Source of the DNA: Celerinatantimonas yamalensis
GTDB taxonomy: Bacteria > Pseudomonadota > Gammaproteobacteria > Enterobacterales > Celerinatantimonadaceae
DNA: 64,000 nucleotides
Reading direction: 5' to 3'
Assembly (NCBI RefSeq): GCF_046054155.1
Contig: NZ_JBEQCT010000001.1
Span: forward strand, 496,001 to 560,000
Position numbers and translations under genes: made by a program. Shown here in pieces: positions 36,338 through 46,204 of the stretch (position 1 is its first letter; the number at the start of each line of letters is the position of its first letter). The notes beneath the pieces were generated by a model. It was not told where the DNA came from, searched no databases, and saw only the letters and a list, made by a program, of their open reading frames with translations.

Positions 36338-36630
36338 CAGATGACATCAGAATGACCAGTCTTAGTCACCATTGAGTGATTCCGGCTGGTTTATTTCGTC
36401 GCTACTTTACGTTCAATATCCCCTTGATAGTCGCCATTCATCTTTTTCATCCATTCATCTTTGCCATTCTTTGTGACTGTTCACAGGCAATAGCCTGTGT
36501 CAATTCATTACTATTTTGCTAATTTGGCGATAATTTTACGCAATCTTTACGCCGAACTCCTCACGCTTTATAGCGACTTGACGGGCTTATTGTTTACGCT
36601 ACATCTGTCGTCAAACATAAGGACAAACAG
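36338..36630. other. Intergenic region dapD to kdpF
   Basis: No gene. It contains a hairpin CACAGGC/GCCTGTG with loop AATA (36482-36499), possibly the 3' end of dapD, and a KdpE-like direct repeat given separately. The kdp promoter must lie in the last 90 bp. Confidence 0.5.
36535..36551 (+). promoter_or_regulatory. Candidate KdpE-binding direct repeat
   Basis: TTTACG-CAATC-TTTACG is a direct hexamer repeat at 11-bp period. The E. coli KdpE site is a similar T/A-rich repeat (TTTATA-N5-TTTACA). It is 80 bp before kdpF. The assignment is inference. Confidence 0.45.
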
Positions 36631-36714
36631 ATGTTGTGGCTTGAATGTATCGTCGCGATCGGCTTGCTGATCTATCTGGTATTTCATTTGATTAATCCGG
36701 AGAAAGAAGCATGA
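36631..36714 (+). CDS. kdpF: KdpF small subunit of the potassium-transporting ATPase
   Basis: A 27-residue single-helix peptide, MLWLECIVAIGLLIYLVFHL then INPEKEA. It matches KdpF in size, hydrophobicity and position immediately before kdpA. AAGGAC lies upstream of the ATG, and the TGA overlaps the kdpA ATG (ATGA). KdpF stabilises the KdpABC complex in the membrane. It is easily missed because of its length. Confidence 0.85.
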   Translation: MLWLECIVAIGLLIYLVFHLINPEKEA

Positions 36715-38384
36715 TGTGGCAAACATGGGCTTATCCAGTGGCCTTTATATTACTGGTCATACTGCCAGCACCCTGGCTTGGACGGTATATTTACAGACTG
36801 ATGGAGCGTCCCGCCATACCGGGGGAGACATTCCTGATGCGTTGCTGCGGTATTAAAAATGTAGCTGAGCAAAACTGGCGTCAATATTTGGCCGCGTTGC
36901 TTATGTTTAATGCGGTAGGGTTTGTTATTTTAGTTGCTATTTTGTTGCTGCAAGGTGTATTGCCGATGAACCCGCGGCACGTAGCGGCAATGCCGTTTGC
37001 AATGGCGGTAAATACGGCGATTAGTTTTGTCTCAAACACGAACTGGCAATCATACAGTGGTGAAGCGCAGTTATCTGTATTGAGTCAGATGATTGGTTTG
37101 ACGGTACAAAACTTTGTATCGGCTGCGTCCGGCATGGCGGTGGCGATTGCTTTGTTTCGTGCATTGAGCCGTCAATCCGGTGAATGGCTAGGACATTTTG
37201 TCCGTGATTTACTACGTTTAAGCCTCGGATTACTGCTGCCTTTATCATTTATCCTTGCATTAGCTCTCATCCCCCAAGGTGTTCCACAGACATTCCATAG
37301 TCTGATTAGTGCGCATCCACTTGATGCCATCGCGCATCAAAATTTGATCATGGGCCCAGTTGCCTCACAAGAAGCGATTAAACAACTCGGAACCAATGGC
37401 GGTGGTTACTATGGCACGAACTCTGCGTTTCCATTTGAAAATCCAACAGCCCTAAGTAATTGGTTAGAGATGATTGCTATCTTGCTTATTCCGGCGGCAT
37501 TAGTGTGCACATTTGGTGAATATATCCAAAATCGCAAGCATAGCTATACCATCTTAGCCACGATGACACTGCTGTTGATCGTTGGACTCGTGATCGCGTT
37601 ATCACAACAACTAGGCTCTGACTCTGCTCTAGCACACTTAACCAGCGTTAAAGGTCATTGGGAGGGGATTGAAAGTCGCTTTGGCGGGGTGCTTTCAACG
37701 ATTTGGGCCACCGCGACTAGCGCTGCGTCTAACGGTTCGGTGAATGCGATGCTTGATAGCTTTTCACCTCTTTCCGGTATGGTTGCGCTGACCAATATTT
37801 TAACGGGGGAGGTGATCTTCGGCGGAGTCGGTTCGGGTATCTATGGCATGCTGTTGTTTGTCATGTTAACCGTTTTTCTTTGCGGCTTAATGGTTGGACA
37901 TACTCCCACCTACCTTGGTAAGCCATTGAATGTGGATATTATCAAGTGGGTGGTATTAACCATGTTGGTGATGCCTGTTGGAGTATTAGTGATTGGTGGA
38001 GCAAGTTTACTGCTGCCTAATATTCATCAGCTGATTGGCACGAGTGGTCCTCATGGTTTAACCCGATTACTGTATGCGTACGCTTCAACCAGCGGGAATA
38101 ATGGCTCTGCATTTGCAGGTTTTAACGCCGCCAATACGACCCAAGAATACCTACTCGCCTTAGCGATGCTAGTGGGCCGTTATGGGATCATTATTCCTGT
38201 TATGGCCATTGCTGGACAATTTATCAAAGAGCGCAAAATTGAAACCGGTCAGGTCGAACTTCCCATCCATGGTGTGCTATTTGCGGTATTACTCACTATT
38301 AGTATTTTTTTGATCGGTGCATTAGCCTTTTTGCCCACCTTAGTGTTAGGTCCTGTGGCAGACTTTTTAAGTGGAGGATTTTAA
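36711..38384 (+). CDS. kdpA: Potassium-transporting ATPase, channel-like subunit A
   Basis: KdpA selects and conducts K+ in the high-affinity Kdp pump. It has 557 residues, as in E. coli. The four selectivity-filter loops are visible (TNGGGYYGTNSAFPFENP, TSAASNGSVNAM, GGVGSGIYGML and TSGNNGSAFAGFNAN-like). About ten membrane helices are expected. Two tandem ATGs (36711 and 36714) are possible starts; both overlap or abut the kdpF stop. Confidence 0.97.
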   Translation: MMWQTWAYPVAFILLVILPAPWLGRYIYRLMERPAIPGETFLMRCCGIKNVAEQNWRQYLAALLMFNAVGFVILVAILLLQGVLPMNPRHVAAMPFAMAVNTAISFVSNTNWQSYSGEAQLSVLSQMIGLTVQNFVSAASGMAVAIALFRALSRQSGEWLGHFVRDLLRLSLGLLLPLSFILALALIPQGVPQTFHSLISAHPLDAIAHQNLIMGPVASQEAIKQLGTNGGGYYGTNSAFPFENPTALSNWLEMIAILLIPAALVCTFGEYIQNRKHSYTILATMTLLLIVGLVIALSQQLGSDSALAHLTSVKGHWEGIESRFGGVLSTIWATATSAASNGSVNAMLDSFSPLSGMVALTNILTGEVIFGGVGSGIYGMLLFVMLTVFLCGLMVGHTPTYLGKPLNVDIIKWVVLTMLVMPVGVLVIGGASLLLPNIHQLIGTSGPHGLTRLLYAYASTSGNNGSAFAGFNAANTTQEYLLALAMLVGRYGIIIPVMAIAGQFIKERKIETGQVELPIHGVLFAVLLTISIFLIGALAFLPTLVLGPVADFLSGGF

Positions 38385-38385
38385 A

Positions 38386-40386
38386 ATGTCCAAAGCAATT
38401 TATACTCACGCTTGTTTTGAAGCGTGCAAACGCTTTAATCCCAAAGGATTACTGCGCTCACCTATTTTGCTGTCAATTTGGTTAGCGGCATTTTTAAGTA
38501 CGATCCAAGCCATTATCGGTACCCCAGGTGTTTTGCCTTCATTAAGCTGGCAACTGACGGGCTGGCTATGGCTGACATTATGGTTTGCCAATGTCGCAGA
38601 AACCCTGGCAGAAGGACGAGGCAAAGCGCGCGCTGATAGTCTCAAAGCCAATCAAGATCAACTCATAGCCTTGCGCGTAGCGGGTGTTACCGAAACAACG
38701 GGTGAATGGGTGAGTAACACCAAGCTACGAGCCAATGATCTGGTGTTCGTTAAAGCCGGTGAAGTGATCCCAGCAGATGGGGAGGTTGTTTCTGGGATTG
38801 CGTCTGTGAATGAAGCGGCCATTACAGGGGAGTCGGCTCCAGTTATTCGAGAGTCTGGCACTGATCGCAGTGGTGTTACTGGCGGCACAACCGTTGTGTC
38901 TGATGAGATCCATGTGCGTATTACCCAAGAGCCTGGGGCAGGGACGCTGGATCGGATGATCGCTTTAGTCGAAGGGGCGGTACGCCAGAAAACACCAAAC
39001 GAAATTGCTTTGAGCACCTTGTTGATTGGTTTAACACTGATCTTTTTATTAGTGGTGGTTAGTTTGCCGGTGTTCTTGCGTTATAGCCACACACACGTGC
39101 CGGCAATTTACTTGATTGCATTATTTATCACACTCATTCCAACTACCATTGGTGGCCTTTTATCCGCCATTGGGATCGCTGGGATGGACCGTTTAGTGCG
39201 ACTGAATGTCATTGCTAAATCAGGACGAGCCGTTGAAGCGGCCGGTGATATTCAAACATTACTGTTGGATAAAACTGGAACCATTACCTACGGCAATCGT
39301 CTCGCCGAAACACTCATTTGTGCGCCGGGTGTCTCGCGTGAACAACTTGCCAATGCGGCATTGTTAGCCTCTCTCGGTGATAATACCCCTGAAGGCAAAT
39401 CACTATTAGTGCTTGCTCAGCAACAAGGCGCTAATGGTCAATTACAAACCAGTGATGAGGTGATCGAATTTAGTGCTCAAACACGTCAGAGTGGGATTAA
39501 TCGAGGAAAAGATCATTATCGTAAAGGGGCAGTCGATTCGATGATCGAAGCGATTGGTTCTACTCGAGCACAAATGCCTCAAGCGCTGATTAAGGCTGTG
39601 GATGCGATTGCACAAAGCGGTGCTACCCCCTTGTTAATTAGTTACAACCAGCAAATTATTGGGGCGGTAGCCTTTAAAGATATTGTCAAAGAAGGGATCC
39701 GCGAACGCTTTATAGAAATGCGTAATCTGGGAATTCGTACTGTGATGGTTACTGGCGATAATCCGCTTACCGCCGCAGCCATCGCCGCAGAAGCAGGCGT
39801 CGATGACTTTGTCGCTCAAGCAACTCCAGAGAGGAAACTAGCATACATTCGTGAAGAGCAAGAAAAAGGCCGTATTGTCGCGATGTGTGGCGATGGGGCG
39901 AATGATGCGCCAGCGCTGGCCCAAGCGGATGTTGGCATGGCGATGAATGAGGGCACGCAAGCGGCCAAAGAGGCGGGGAACTTAGTTGATTTAGACTCTA
40001 ACCCAACCAAATTATTGGATGTGGTGAAGGTAGGTAAACAGTTGCTCATGACGCGCGGCGCACTGACCACATTTTCAATTGCCAATGATGTAGCGAAATA
40101 TTTTGCCATTTTACCGGCATTGTTTATTAGCGCTTATCCGCAACTTAATCGACTTAATGTGATGCATTTACATAGTCCACAAAGTGCTATTTTGTCAGCC
40201 ATTATATTTAATGCTCTGATTATTATTGCATTGGTTCCTTTGGCACTGAAAGGGGTCAGTGTGAATCGAAGCGTCACACAATTACTCAGACGAAACCTAT
40301 GTATCTATGGATTAGGTGGCCTGATTGTGCCGTTTATCGGTATCAAAGTTATTGATGTCATCATTCATGCATTAGGTTGGGTATAA
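38386..40386 (+). CDS. kdpB: Potassium-transporting P-type ATPase, subunit B
   Basis: Catalytic P-type ATPase subunit. The phosphorylated Asp295 is in LLLDKTGTITYG. The actuator motif TGES (147-150) contains the Ser that is phosphorylated for inhibition in E. coli KdpB (Ser162 there). The hinge GDGANDAPALAQADVG is intact. The ATG follows GGAGGAT and starts 2 bp after the kdpA stop. It has 666 residues against about 682. Confidence 0.97.
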   Translation: MSKAIYTHACFEACKRFNPKGLLRSPILLSIWLAAFLSTIQAIIGTPGVLPSLSWQLTGWLWLTLWFANVAETLAEGRGKARADSLKANQDQLIALRVAGVTETTGEWVSNTKLRANDLVFVKAGEVIPADGEVVSGIASVNEAAITGESAPVIRESGTDRSGVTGGTTVVSDEIHVRITQEPGAGTLDRMIALVEGAVRQKTPNEIALSTLLIGLTLIFLLVVVSLPVFLRYSHTHVPAIYLIALFITLIPTTIGGLLSAIGIAGMDRLVRLNVIAKSGRAVEAAGDIQTLLLDKTGTITYGNRLAETLICAPGVSREQLANAALLASLGDNTPEGKSLLVLAQQQGANGQLQTSDEVIEFSAQTRQSGINRGKDHYRKGAVDSMIEAIGSTRAQMPQALIKAVDAIAQSGATPLLISYNQQIIGAVAFKDIVKEGIRERFIEMRNLGIRTVMVTGDNPLTAAAIAAEAGVDDFVAQATPERKLAYIREEQEKGRIVAMCGDGANDAPALAQADVGMAMNEGTQAAKEAGNLVDLDSNPTKLLDVVKVGKQLLMTRGALTTFSIANDVAKYFAILPALFISAYPQLNRLNVMHLHSPQSAILSAIIFNALIIIALVPLALKGVSVNRSVTQLLRRNLCIYGLGGLIVPFIGIKVIDVIIHALGWV

Positions 40387-40394
40387 AGGAGTTT

Positions 40395-40916
40395 ATGATG
40401 CTAATCGCTATTCGAACATTACTCATGTTAACGATGTTGTTGGGTGTTGGTTATCCGCTGTTAGTCACCTTGATTGGACAACAATTTTGGTCCTATCAGG
40501 CAAATGGCAGTTTACTCAAGGATCAATCCGGACACGTGATTGGTTCTGCGCTCATTGGGCAGCCATTTACCAGAGCCAATTATCTGCACTCCAGGCCTTC
40601 GGCCAGCCACTATCAGCCAGATGATTCGAGCGCAACCAACTGGCCACCATTTGATGCGGCGCGGCGTCAATTTGCACTGAGTCAACATTCACATCAGCCA
40701 GCGATGATGACTTACTCAGGTTCAGGCGTTGATCCCGACTTACCGGTTGCAGCCGTGCAATCTCAGTTGGCTCGAATCTCTATAGCCTGCAATATTGATC
40801 AATCGCCGCTGCAAGCATTACTAGCCAGTCAAACAAAATCTGGTATGCTCGGGCCCAAGGTTATCAATGTGCTAATGTTTAATTTAGCACTACAAAAGAT
40901 TTGTCATGCGAGATAA
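40395..40916 (+). CDS. kdpC: Potassium-transporting ATPase, subunit C
   Basis: KdpC is a single-pass subunit with a periplasmic domain needed for the pump. It has an N-terminal helix (LLMLTMLLGVGYPLLVTLI), then the family motifs GSALIGQPF, RPSAS and SGSGVDPDLPVAA. An AAGGAG precedes tandem ATGs at 40395 and 40398; the second has better spacing. An upstream in-frame TTG inside kdpB is unlikely. It has about 173 residues against 190. The end overlaps kdpD by 11 bp. Confidence 0.95.
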   Translation: MMLIAIRTLLMLTMLLGVGYPLLVTLIGQQFWSYQANGSLLKDQSGHVIGSALIGQPFTRANYLHSRPSASHYQPDDSSATNWPPFDAARRQFALSQHSHQPAMMTYSGSGVDPDLPVAAVQSQLARISIACNIDQSPLQALLASQTKSGMLGPKVINVLMFNLALQKICHAR

Positions 40917-43518
40917 TGACCGTGCGGATGCTCTACTGCAAGAGCTCTGCCAACAAGAAACGGGAAAAGGCCGAGGCCATTTAAAGATTTTTTTGGGAGC
41001 CGCGCCAGGTGTAGGTAAAACCTACACCATGCTTCAAGAAGCTCAGCAGTTGTCTGAGCAAGGCATTGATTTAATTATTGGTGTTATTGAAACTCATGGG
41101 CGAACCCAAACGCAAGAAGCGAGTCGCCATTTACCTATACATCCCTGTCAACATATTAACTATCGCGGCAAACACTACAGTGAATTAGATCTTGATGGCC
41201 TATTAGCTAAAAAACCAGCTTTAGTGCTGGTGGATGAGTTTGCCCATAGCAATATTCCAGGTAGCCGTCATCAAAAACGCTATCAGGATATTCAAGAGCT
41301 CCTCGATGTTGGGATTGATGTCTACACGACGTTGAATATCCAACATCTTGATAGCTTGAACGATTTGATCTACCAGCTTACCCAAGTACGCGTGAAAGAG
41401 GTGATCCCTGATAAAGTTGTGCTTGAAGCGGATACTTTATTATTTGTAGATTTGCCGCCAAGACAACTGATAGAGCGACTTAAACAAGGTCAAGTTTATC
41501 TGCCTGAACAAGCGCAAGCAGCGTTACAAGCTTTTTTCTCGGTCAGTAACTTAACGGCTTTACGCGAATTGGCTTTGCAAATGGTGGCTAGTCATGTTCA
41601 AGGTGAAATGAATCTTCACTTGAATACACAAGGTAAGCCAAACATTATTTTACAAGACAAGCTGATGCTCTGTCTTAGCGAACAATTGGATGGGCGCGCG
41701 TTAATTCGAAGTGCTCAGCGCATCGCCCTGCGCCAACAAGTCCCTTGGATTGTTTTGCACGTTGCTCAAACAAATTCGTTGCCTTTGGCCATTGAACAAC
41801 ATTTATCCTTTGCCTCGAAGTTAGGGGCAGAGATCATCACCATGATTGATATGCATATTGCAGAGGCTATTTTACACGTAGCCAAGCAGCAATCTGTCTC
41901 ACAATTGCTTATTGGCAAACCGCGCAAGAAGTTTTTTGCTCGATCGCCAGTATTGCAACATTTGCTAAGTAATCTTGGCTCGTTAGATTTAACTATCTTA
42001 GCCGAGCAATCATCGCCTAAATCGAACGGTTCGTTTTTCACTCGATTAAAACAGTTTAGTATAGGCCGACAAATTTTAGTTGGACTGGTGAGTGTTTCAC
42101 TCGCTACGGGCGTGGGGTTATTAGTGACGCCATGGTTACCTGAGACGGCAATGCCGTTGATATTTATTGTTGCCGTGCTACTCAGCGCCGTGATCAGTAG
42201 TGCAGGGCCGGCCAGTATAACGGCGTTATTCTCGTTTATGGCCTGTAATTTCTTTTTCACACCGCCTTATTTCACCTTTAAAGTCGGCGATCACAGCGAT
42301 CTTCTTAATCTTATTTCATTGTTATTAGTAGGTTTATTAGTCGGGCGCTTGGCTGCCCATCAAAGCCAGCAACTCAAAGCGCTGCGCAGTTCTCAGCAGT
42401 TAACTCAAATGCTACTGAGTTTGACCCAAGCACTTAGTGCTGCCAATAATATAAAAGATGTGGCAAGGCATACAGAACGTGTAATTAGTGGTGTATTGCA
42501 ATGTATCTGCGTGGTATTTAACAGCGAACAACAAGGGGTCATTGATAAGTCCTTGCAGTTAAATGTGACAGATCAAGCCGCGCTGCAATGGTGTTTAACT
42601 CATCAACAGGTGGCCGGGCGACATAGCAGTACTCTAAATGGTTCCGATATGCAGTATCACCCGCTAGGCCCAGATTTAGCGTTGGGACTTAAACTTGCAG
42701 CGCCGTTGCCACTAGCGGTCGATTATCAGCTGCAAAGTATGCTTACCGATGTAAGGGCCACAATTGATCGCATGGTGTTGACTGAGCAATTGCAAAAAAG
42801 TCGTTTTGAATCAGAAACGAACCGGATCCGCGCTGCATTATTGTCGTCAGTTTCACATGATCTTAAAACACCTTTAGCCAGTATTATTGGTTCATCCACC
42901 ACGCTGCTGGATTATCAACAACAACTCTGTGTTAGTGATCAACACGACTTAGTTCAATCGGTATTACAAGAGGCACAACGATTAAGCAGTTATATTCAAA
43001 ATCTTCTCGACATGATCCGCTTGGGGCAGAGCGACTTTCAACTTAAACGCGAGCATTTTTCCATCAAGCAGTGGTGCCAGGATGTTATCGCGCGATCTGA
43101 CAATCTCGATCATATCAATCAATTTGAATTACGATTTGACCAGAAAGTGACACACTTATATGCCCATCGCGCTCTTATGGAACAAGTCTTAACTAATTTA
43201 TTGGATAATGCCCGTCGTTATTCACCTCGTGATCAACCTATTGTGATTCAAACTATGTACGCTCCCCCAGAACTCATCATCGATGTGATTGATCAGGGGA
43301 CGGGGATATCAGAGTCCGATCGAAGTAAGATTTTTGAATTATTTTATACTCAGCCGGTAGGCGATAGCGGTAGTCGCGGAACTGGGTTAGGTTTGGCTAT
43401 TTCTCGGGCCATGGTCGAAGCCCATGGTGGGCGGATTTGGAGTTTTCCGGGTGATTATGGGAAAGGTACCTATATGCGAATAGCATTACCACTAAATTTG
43501 AATACGAAGGAAACATAA
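40906..43518 (+). CDS. kdpD: Potassium-sensing histidine kinase KdpD
   Basis: Inner-membrane sensor controlling kdp expression. In order: an N-terminal KdpD domain with Walker A GAAPGVGKTYTM, a universal-stress-like domain (about 250-370), four close membrane helices (about 395-495), a GAF-like linker, HisKA with His651 in SSVSHDLKTPLASI, and a HATPase with NLLDNARRYSP, DQGTGI and GTGLGLAISRAMVEAHGG. It has 870 residues against 894. It overlaps kdpC by 11 bp and shares one base with kdpE. Confidence 0.96.
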   Translation: MRDNDRADALLQELCQQETGKGRGHLKIFLGAAPGVGKTYTMLQEAQQLSEQGIDLIIGVIETHGRTQTQEASRHLPIHPCQHINYRGKHYSELDLDGLLAKKPALVLVDEFAHSNIPGSRHQKRYQDIQELLDVGIDVYTTLNIQHLDSLNDLIYQLTQVRVKEVIPDKVVLEADTLLFVDLPPRQLIERLKQGQVYLPEQAQAALQAFFSVSNLTALRELALQMVASHVQGEMNLHLNTQGKPNIILQDKLMLCLSEQLDGRALIRSAQRIALRQQVPWIVLHVAQTNSLPLAIEQHLSFASKLGAEIITMIDMHIAEAILHVAKQQSVSQLLIGKPRKKFFARSPVLQHLLSNLGSLDLTILAEQSSPKSNGSFFTRLKQFSIGRQILVGLVSVSLATGVGLLVTPWLPETAMPLIFIVAVLLSAVISSAGPASITALFSFMACNFFFTPPYFTFKVGDHSDLLNLISLLLVGLLVGRLAAHQSQQLKALRSSQQLTQMLLSLTQALSAANNIKDVARHTERVISGVLQCICVVFNSEQQGVIDKSLQLNVTDQAALQWCLTHQQVAGRHSSTLNGSDMQYHPLGPDLALGLKLAAPLPLAVDYQLQSMLTDVRATIDRMVLTEQLQKSRFESETNRIRAALLSSVSHDLKTPLASIIGSSTTLLDYQQQLCVSDQHDLVQSVLQEAQRLSSYIQNLLDMIRLGQSDFQLKREHFSIKQWCQDVIARSDNLDHINQFELRFDQKVTHLYAHRALMEQVLTNLLDNARRYSPRDQPIVIQTMYAPPELIIDVIDQGTGISESDRSKIFELFYTQPVGDSGSRGTGLGLAISRAMVEAHGGRIWSFPGDYGKGTYMRIALPLNLNTKET

Positions 43519-44222
43519 TGGCGCAGATCTTAATTGTTGACGACGAGCCGGCTATTCGCCGGTTTTTACGCATCAGCTTAAGCGCAGAAGGTCAACAAGT
43601 GATTGAAGCGGGGACATTGGCTGAGGCTCGATTACAGATTGAAAAATCGCATCCTCATTTGGTAGTTCTTGATTTAGGCCTACCCGATGGCGATGGGAGC
43701 GAACTGTTAAGTGAGATACGTCAATATTATGCTTGGCCAGTTATTGTTTTATCCGTGCGTGAAGACGAAGCAGAAAAAGTCCGGTTACTTGATGCCGGTG
43801 CTAATGATTATTTGACCAAGCCGTTTGGTATCCAAGAGTTTATTGCACGGATTAAGGTATTGTTGCGTACCCTCAGTAGTCCAGTTCATAGTCAACCGGC
43901 ACTAGTGGTTGCTGGTGAGCAATTAACGCTTGATCCAACCACGCGATTACTTAATTTTCGCGGCCAAGCAATAACCTTATCGAAAAAAGAATTTTCCCTA
44001 CTAGAGCAACTTCTACATCACCCTAGTAAAGTGTTGCTTCAAACTCAATTGTTAACCCAAATATGGGGACCAACACACAGTGAAGATACGCATTATCTGC
44101 GGATTGTGGTGGCTAACTTACGACGCAAGCTTGGTGATGATGCCCAGCATCCCAAACTTATCGAAACATTACCGGGTATTGGCTATCGTTTTATCAGTGA
44201 TCAAACAAAACACACTGATTAA
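43518..44222 (+). CDS. kdpE: Response regulator KdpE
   Basis: OmpR/PhoB-type regulator. The receiver has the acidic pair DDE near residue 8, the phosphoacceptor Asp52 in VVLDLGLPDGDG and Lys in LTKPF. The winged helix ends in THYLRIVVANLRRKLGDD and GIGYRFI. It has 234 residues. The ATG is embedded in the kdpD stop (TAATG). It probably binds the TTTACG repeat upstream of kdpF. Confidence 0.96.
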   Translation: MAQILIVDDEPAIRRFLRISLSAEGQQVIEAGTLAEARLQIEKSHPHLVVLDLGLPDGDGSELLSEIRQYYAWPVIVLSVREDEAEKVRLLDAGANDYLTKPFGIQEFIARIKVLLRTLSSPVHSQPALVVAGEQLTLDPTTRLLNFRGQAITLSKKEFSLLEQLLHHPSKVLLQTQLLTQIWGPTHSEDTHYLRIVVANLRRKLGDDAQHPKLIETLPGIGYRFISDQTKHTD

Positions 44223-44285
44223 CATAGAATAAGCCATGGTATGGCTTATCTTAACGCTAAGTTTGTTGTCATATGAGAGCTCATC

Positions 44286-45167
44286 ATGCAAGATTTCCCT
44301 TCATTTAAAGCACTTGAAGCATTTTCTACCATTGCTCGGCTTGGTTCTATAGGGGCAGCGGCCCGCGAGCTTAAGTTAACACAAGCGGCAATAAGCCAAC
44401 AGCTGAAGACTCTTGAACAGCAATTAGGACATCTACTATTTGAACGCAATCCGCGAGGCGTAATATTAACCGATATAGGCCAACGTTATTTACCGGTGGT
44501 GCAAGGGTCTTTGCAACATCTTAAAATGCAAACTCAGCTATTATTTAGTCAGCAGACTCAAGAAACGCTGGTGGTTAAGGTGAATCATACCTTTAGCCAT
44601 AACTGGTTAATGCCTCGGATCAACGATTTTTTAACCCGTTACCCCTTTATTCATATTGAACTGCAGCAGGTGGATTGGCCATCAAGAGTGCCATGCAAAG
44701 ATGTTGATATTGAAATTACCAATGGCTTTGAACCAAGCCCTTCTGTACAAGTTGAACAATTATTTCAAGAACGATGGCTGTTAGTTTGTAGCCCAACGTA
44801 TCAACAACAATACGCAGATGCGCTGGCGCTAGGGGCGATTAGTGAATTATCAGCTGTACAAGTGAAAGGCTATGTGCAGCATTGGAGTCATTGGCTCAGT
44901 TATCATCAATGGCCCTTAACACTGCCTGAGATTCGTTTAGAAGTCAGTAACTCGCTGCAAGCACTGCAAGCGGCAAAATATGGTGTCGGTATCGCCCTGA
45001 TTCGCTCATTAGCGGCCCAAGATGCGCTGCAAATGGGCACTTTAGTACAGGCTCGTCCCGAAGTGATGCCAACGACGGATAGTCACTATTTAATTACTTC
45101 CCGCTCACGGACGCCTAAAGTCAGTTTTTTTTGCGAATGGCTCGCACAGCAAGTTTTGCATCGTTAA
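44286..45167 (+). CDS. LysR-family regulator, GcvA-like
   Basis: The N-terminal helix-turn-helix is typical of the GcvA subgroup (FKALEAFSTIARLGSIGAAA, LTQAAISQQLKTLEQQLGHL). A type 2 periplasmic-binding-like effector domain follows (about 90-293). It has 293 residues. It sits between kdpE and the Ugp-like operon, on the same strand as both. A 153-bp gap containing the Pho-box units separates it from the transporter, so it need not control that operon. Its effector is unknown. Confidence 0.85.
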   Translation: MQDFPSFKALEAFSTIARLGSIGAAARELKLTQAAISQQLKTLEQQLGHLLFERNPRGVILTDIGQRYLPVVQGSLQHLKMQTQLLFSQQTQETLVVKVNHTFSHNWLMPRINDFLTRYPFIHIELQQVDWPSRVPCKDVDIEITNGFEPSPSVQVEQLFQERWLLVCSPTYQQQYADALALGAISELSAVQVKGYVQHWSHWLSYHQWPLTLPEIRLEVSNSLQALQAAKYGVGIALIRSLAAQDALQMGTLVQARPEVMPTTDSHYLITSRSRTPKVSFFCEWLAQQVLHR

Positions 45168-45256
45168 CATCATAGGTATATGCGTTTGTTATGACAGTTT
45201 TAAAACTGAACTCATAAATTATACCTATTAGAGATGTAACAAAAATTTATCAGTAG

Positions 45257-45285
45257 CTGACCTTTAACTGTCACATCACTGTCAT
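45257..45285 (+). promoter_or_regulatory. Pho-box array upstream of the Ugp-like operon
   Basis: Three units repeat every 11 bp: CTGACCT (45257), CTGTCAC (45268) and CTGTCAT (45279), separated by the 4-base spacers TTAA and ATCA. The last two match the PhoB half-site CTGTCAT at 6/7 and 7/7, and the first at 5/7. The array ends 35 bp before the first permease gene. PhoB control of ugp is established in E. coli; control here is inference from the motif. Confidence 0.75.
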
Positions 45286-45320
45286 AAGATAGCCTCAAGG
45301 TATCGTGATGAGGTGTTTAG

Positions 45321-46196
45321 ATGTCAAACAAGGTCCGCCATTATCTCCAGTTGATATTGTTTTTGGCGCCTCTGTTAGTGCCATTGCTCGTCTTTTGGGT
45401 ACTCCCGTTTATCTGTAGTATTTTCATCAGTTTTACTGATTGGGATTATATCTCGCCCACTTTTGATTGGGTTGGGTTGGATAACTATCGTTACATGTTA
45501 GACGATAGCCAATTTCTACAAGCACTACACAATACGGTTATTTTTTCTGCGGCGGTGGTCATTCCAACGGTTGCGATTGGCCTCGGCTTTGCACTTATTT
45601 TGCAAAAACGTTTTGCTGGCAGCCACTTTTTTCGTGCTGTCATATTCTCACCTTGGATCACCCCCACCGTTGCGGTATCGATAGTATGGTCGTGGGTGTT
45701 TGATAGTAAACATGGGTTGGCCAACCAGTTATTACATCTGATTGGAGTAGCTCCTATTAGCTGGTTTGAACATGGGAGTAGCGCGATGTTTGTGGTGGTT
45801 TTAGTCACCATTTGGCAAGCGGTGGGATGGACCATGTTATTTTTTATTAGTGCTCTCAATAAGATCCCTTCCAGTATTTTTGAAGCATCGCAAATTGATG
45901 GTTGCTCACCTTGGACACGTTTTATCAAAATCACCTTGCCCCTTGTTTCACCAACCACCTTCTTTTTGTTAATTGTCAATATGATCAACGCGGTACAAGC
46001 GTTCGATCAATTCCAAATTTTGACTCAAGGTGGGCCGGGCGGTGAAACTCGCACATTATTATATTGGTTCTATCAATTAGCTTTCCAACAATATGACATG
46101 GGATCAGCGACCGCCACATCGGTAATTATTTTTCTGATTACCGCCATCTTGACGATAATCAATGGCTGGATAGGTAAACGTTGGGTCTATTATTAG
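45321..46196 (+). CDS. ABC transporter permease, UgpA-like
   Basis: Inner-membrane permease of the carbohydrate-uptake-1 family (MalF/UgpA type) with six predicted helices. The EAA loop that contacts the ATPase is present (EASQIDGCSPWTRFIKITLPLVSP, residues about 190-215, abbreviated). It has 291 residues, close to E. coli UgpA (about 295). It is first in the operon permease-permease-binding protein-PHP hydrolase-ATPase, directly after the Pho boxes. This supports a glycerol-3-phosphate or related organophosphate substrate; that is inference. Confidence 0.9.
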   Translation: MSNKVRHYLQLILFLAPLLVPLLVFWVLPFICSIFISFTDWDYISPTFDWVGLDNYRYMLDDSQFLQALHNTVIFSAAVVIPTVAIGLGFALILQKRFAGSHFFRAVIFSPWITPTVAVSIVWSWVFDSKHGLANQLLHLIGVAPISWFEHGSSAMFVVVLVTIWQAVGWTMLFFISALNKIPSSIFEASQIDGCSPWTRFIKITLPLVSPTTFFLLIVNMINAVQAFDQFQILTQGGPGGETRTLLYWFYQLAFQQYDMGSATATSVIIFLITAILTIINGWIGKRWVYY

Positions 46197-46204
46197 AGGG
46201 TAAT

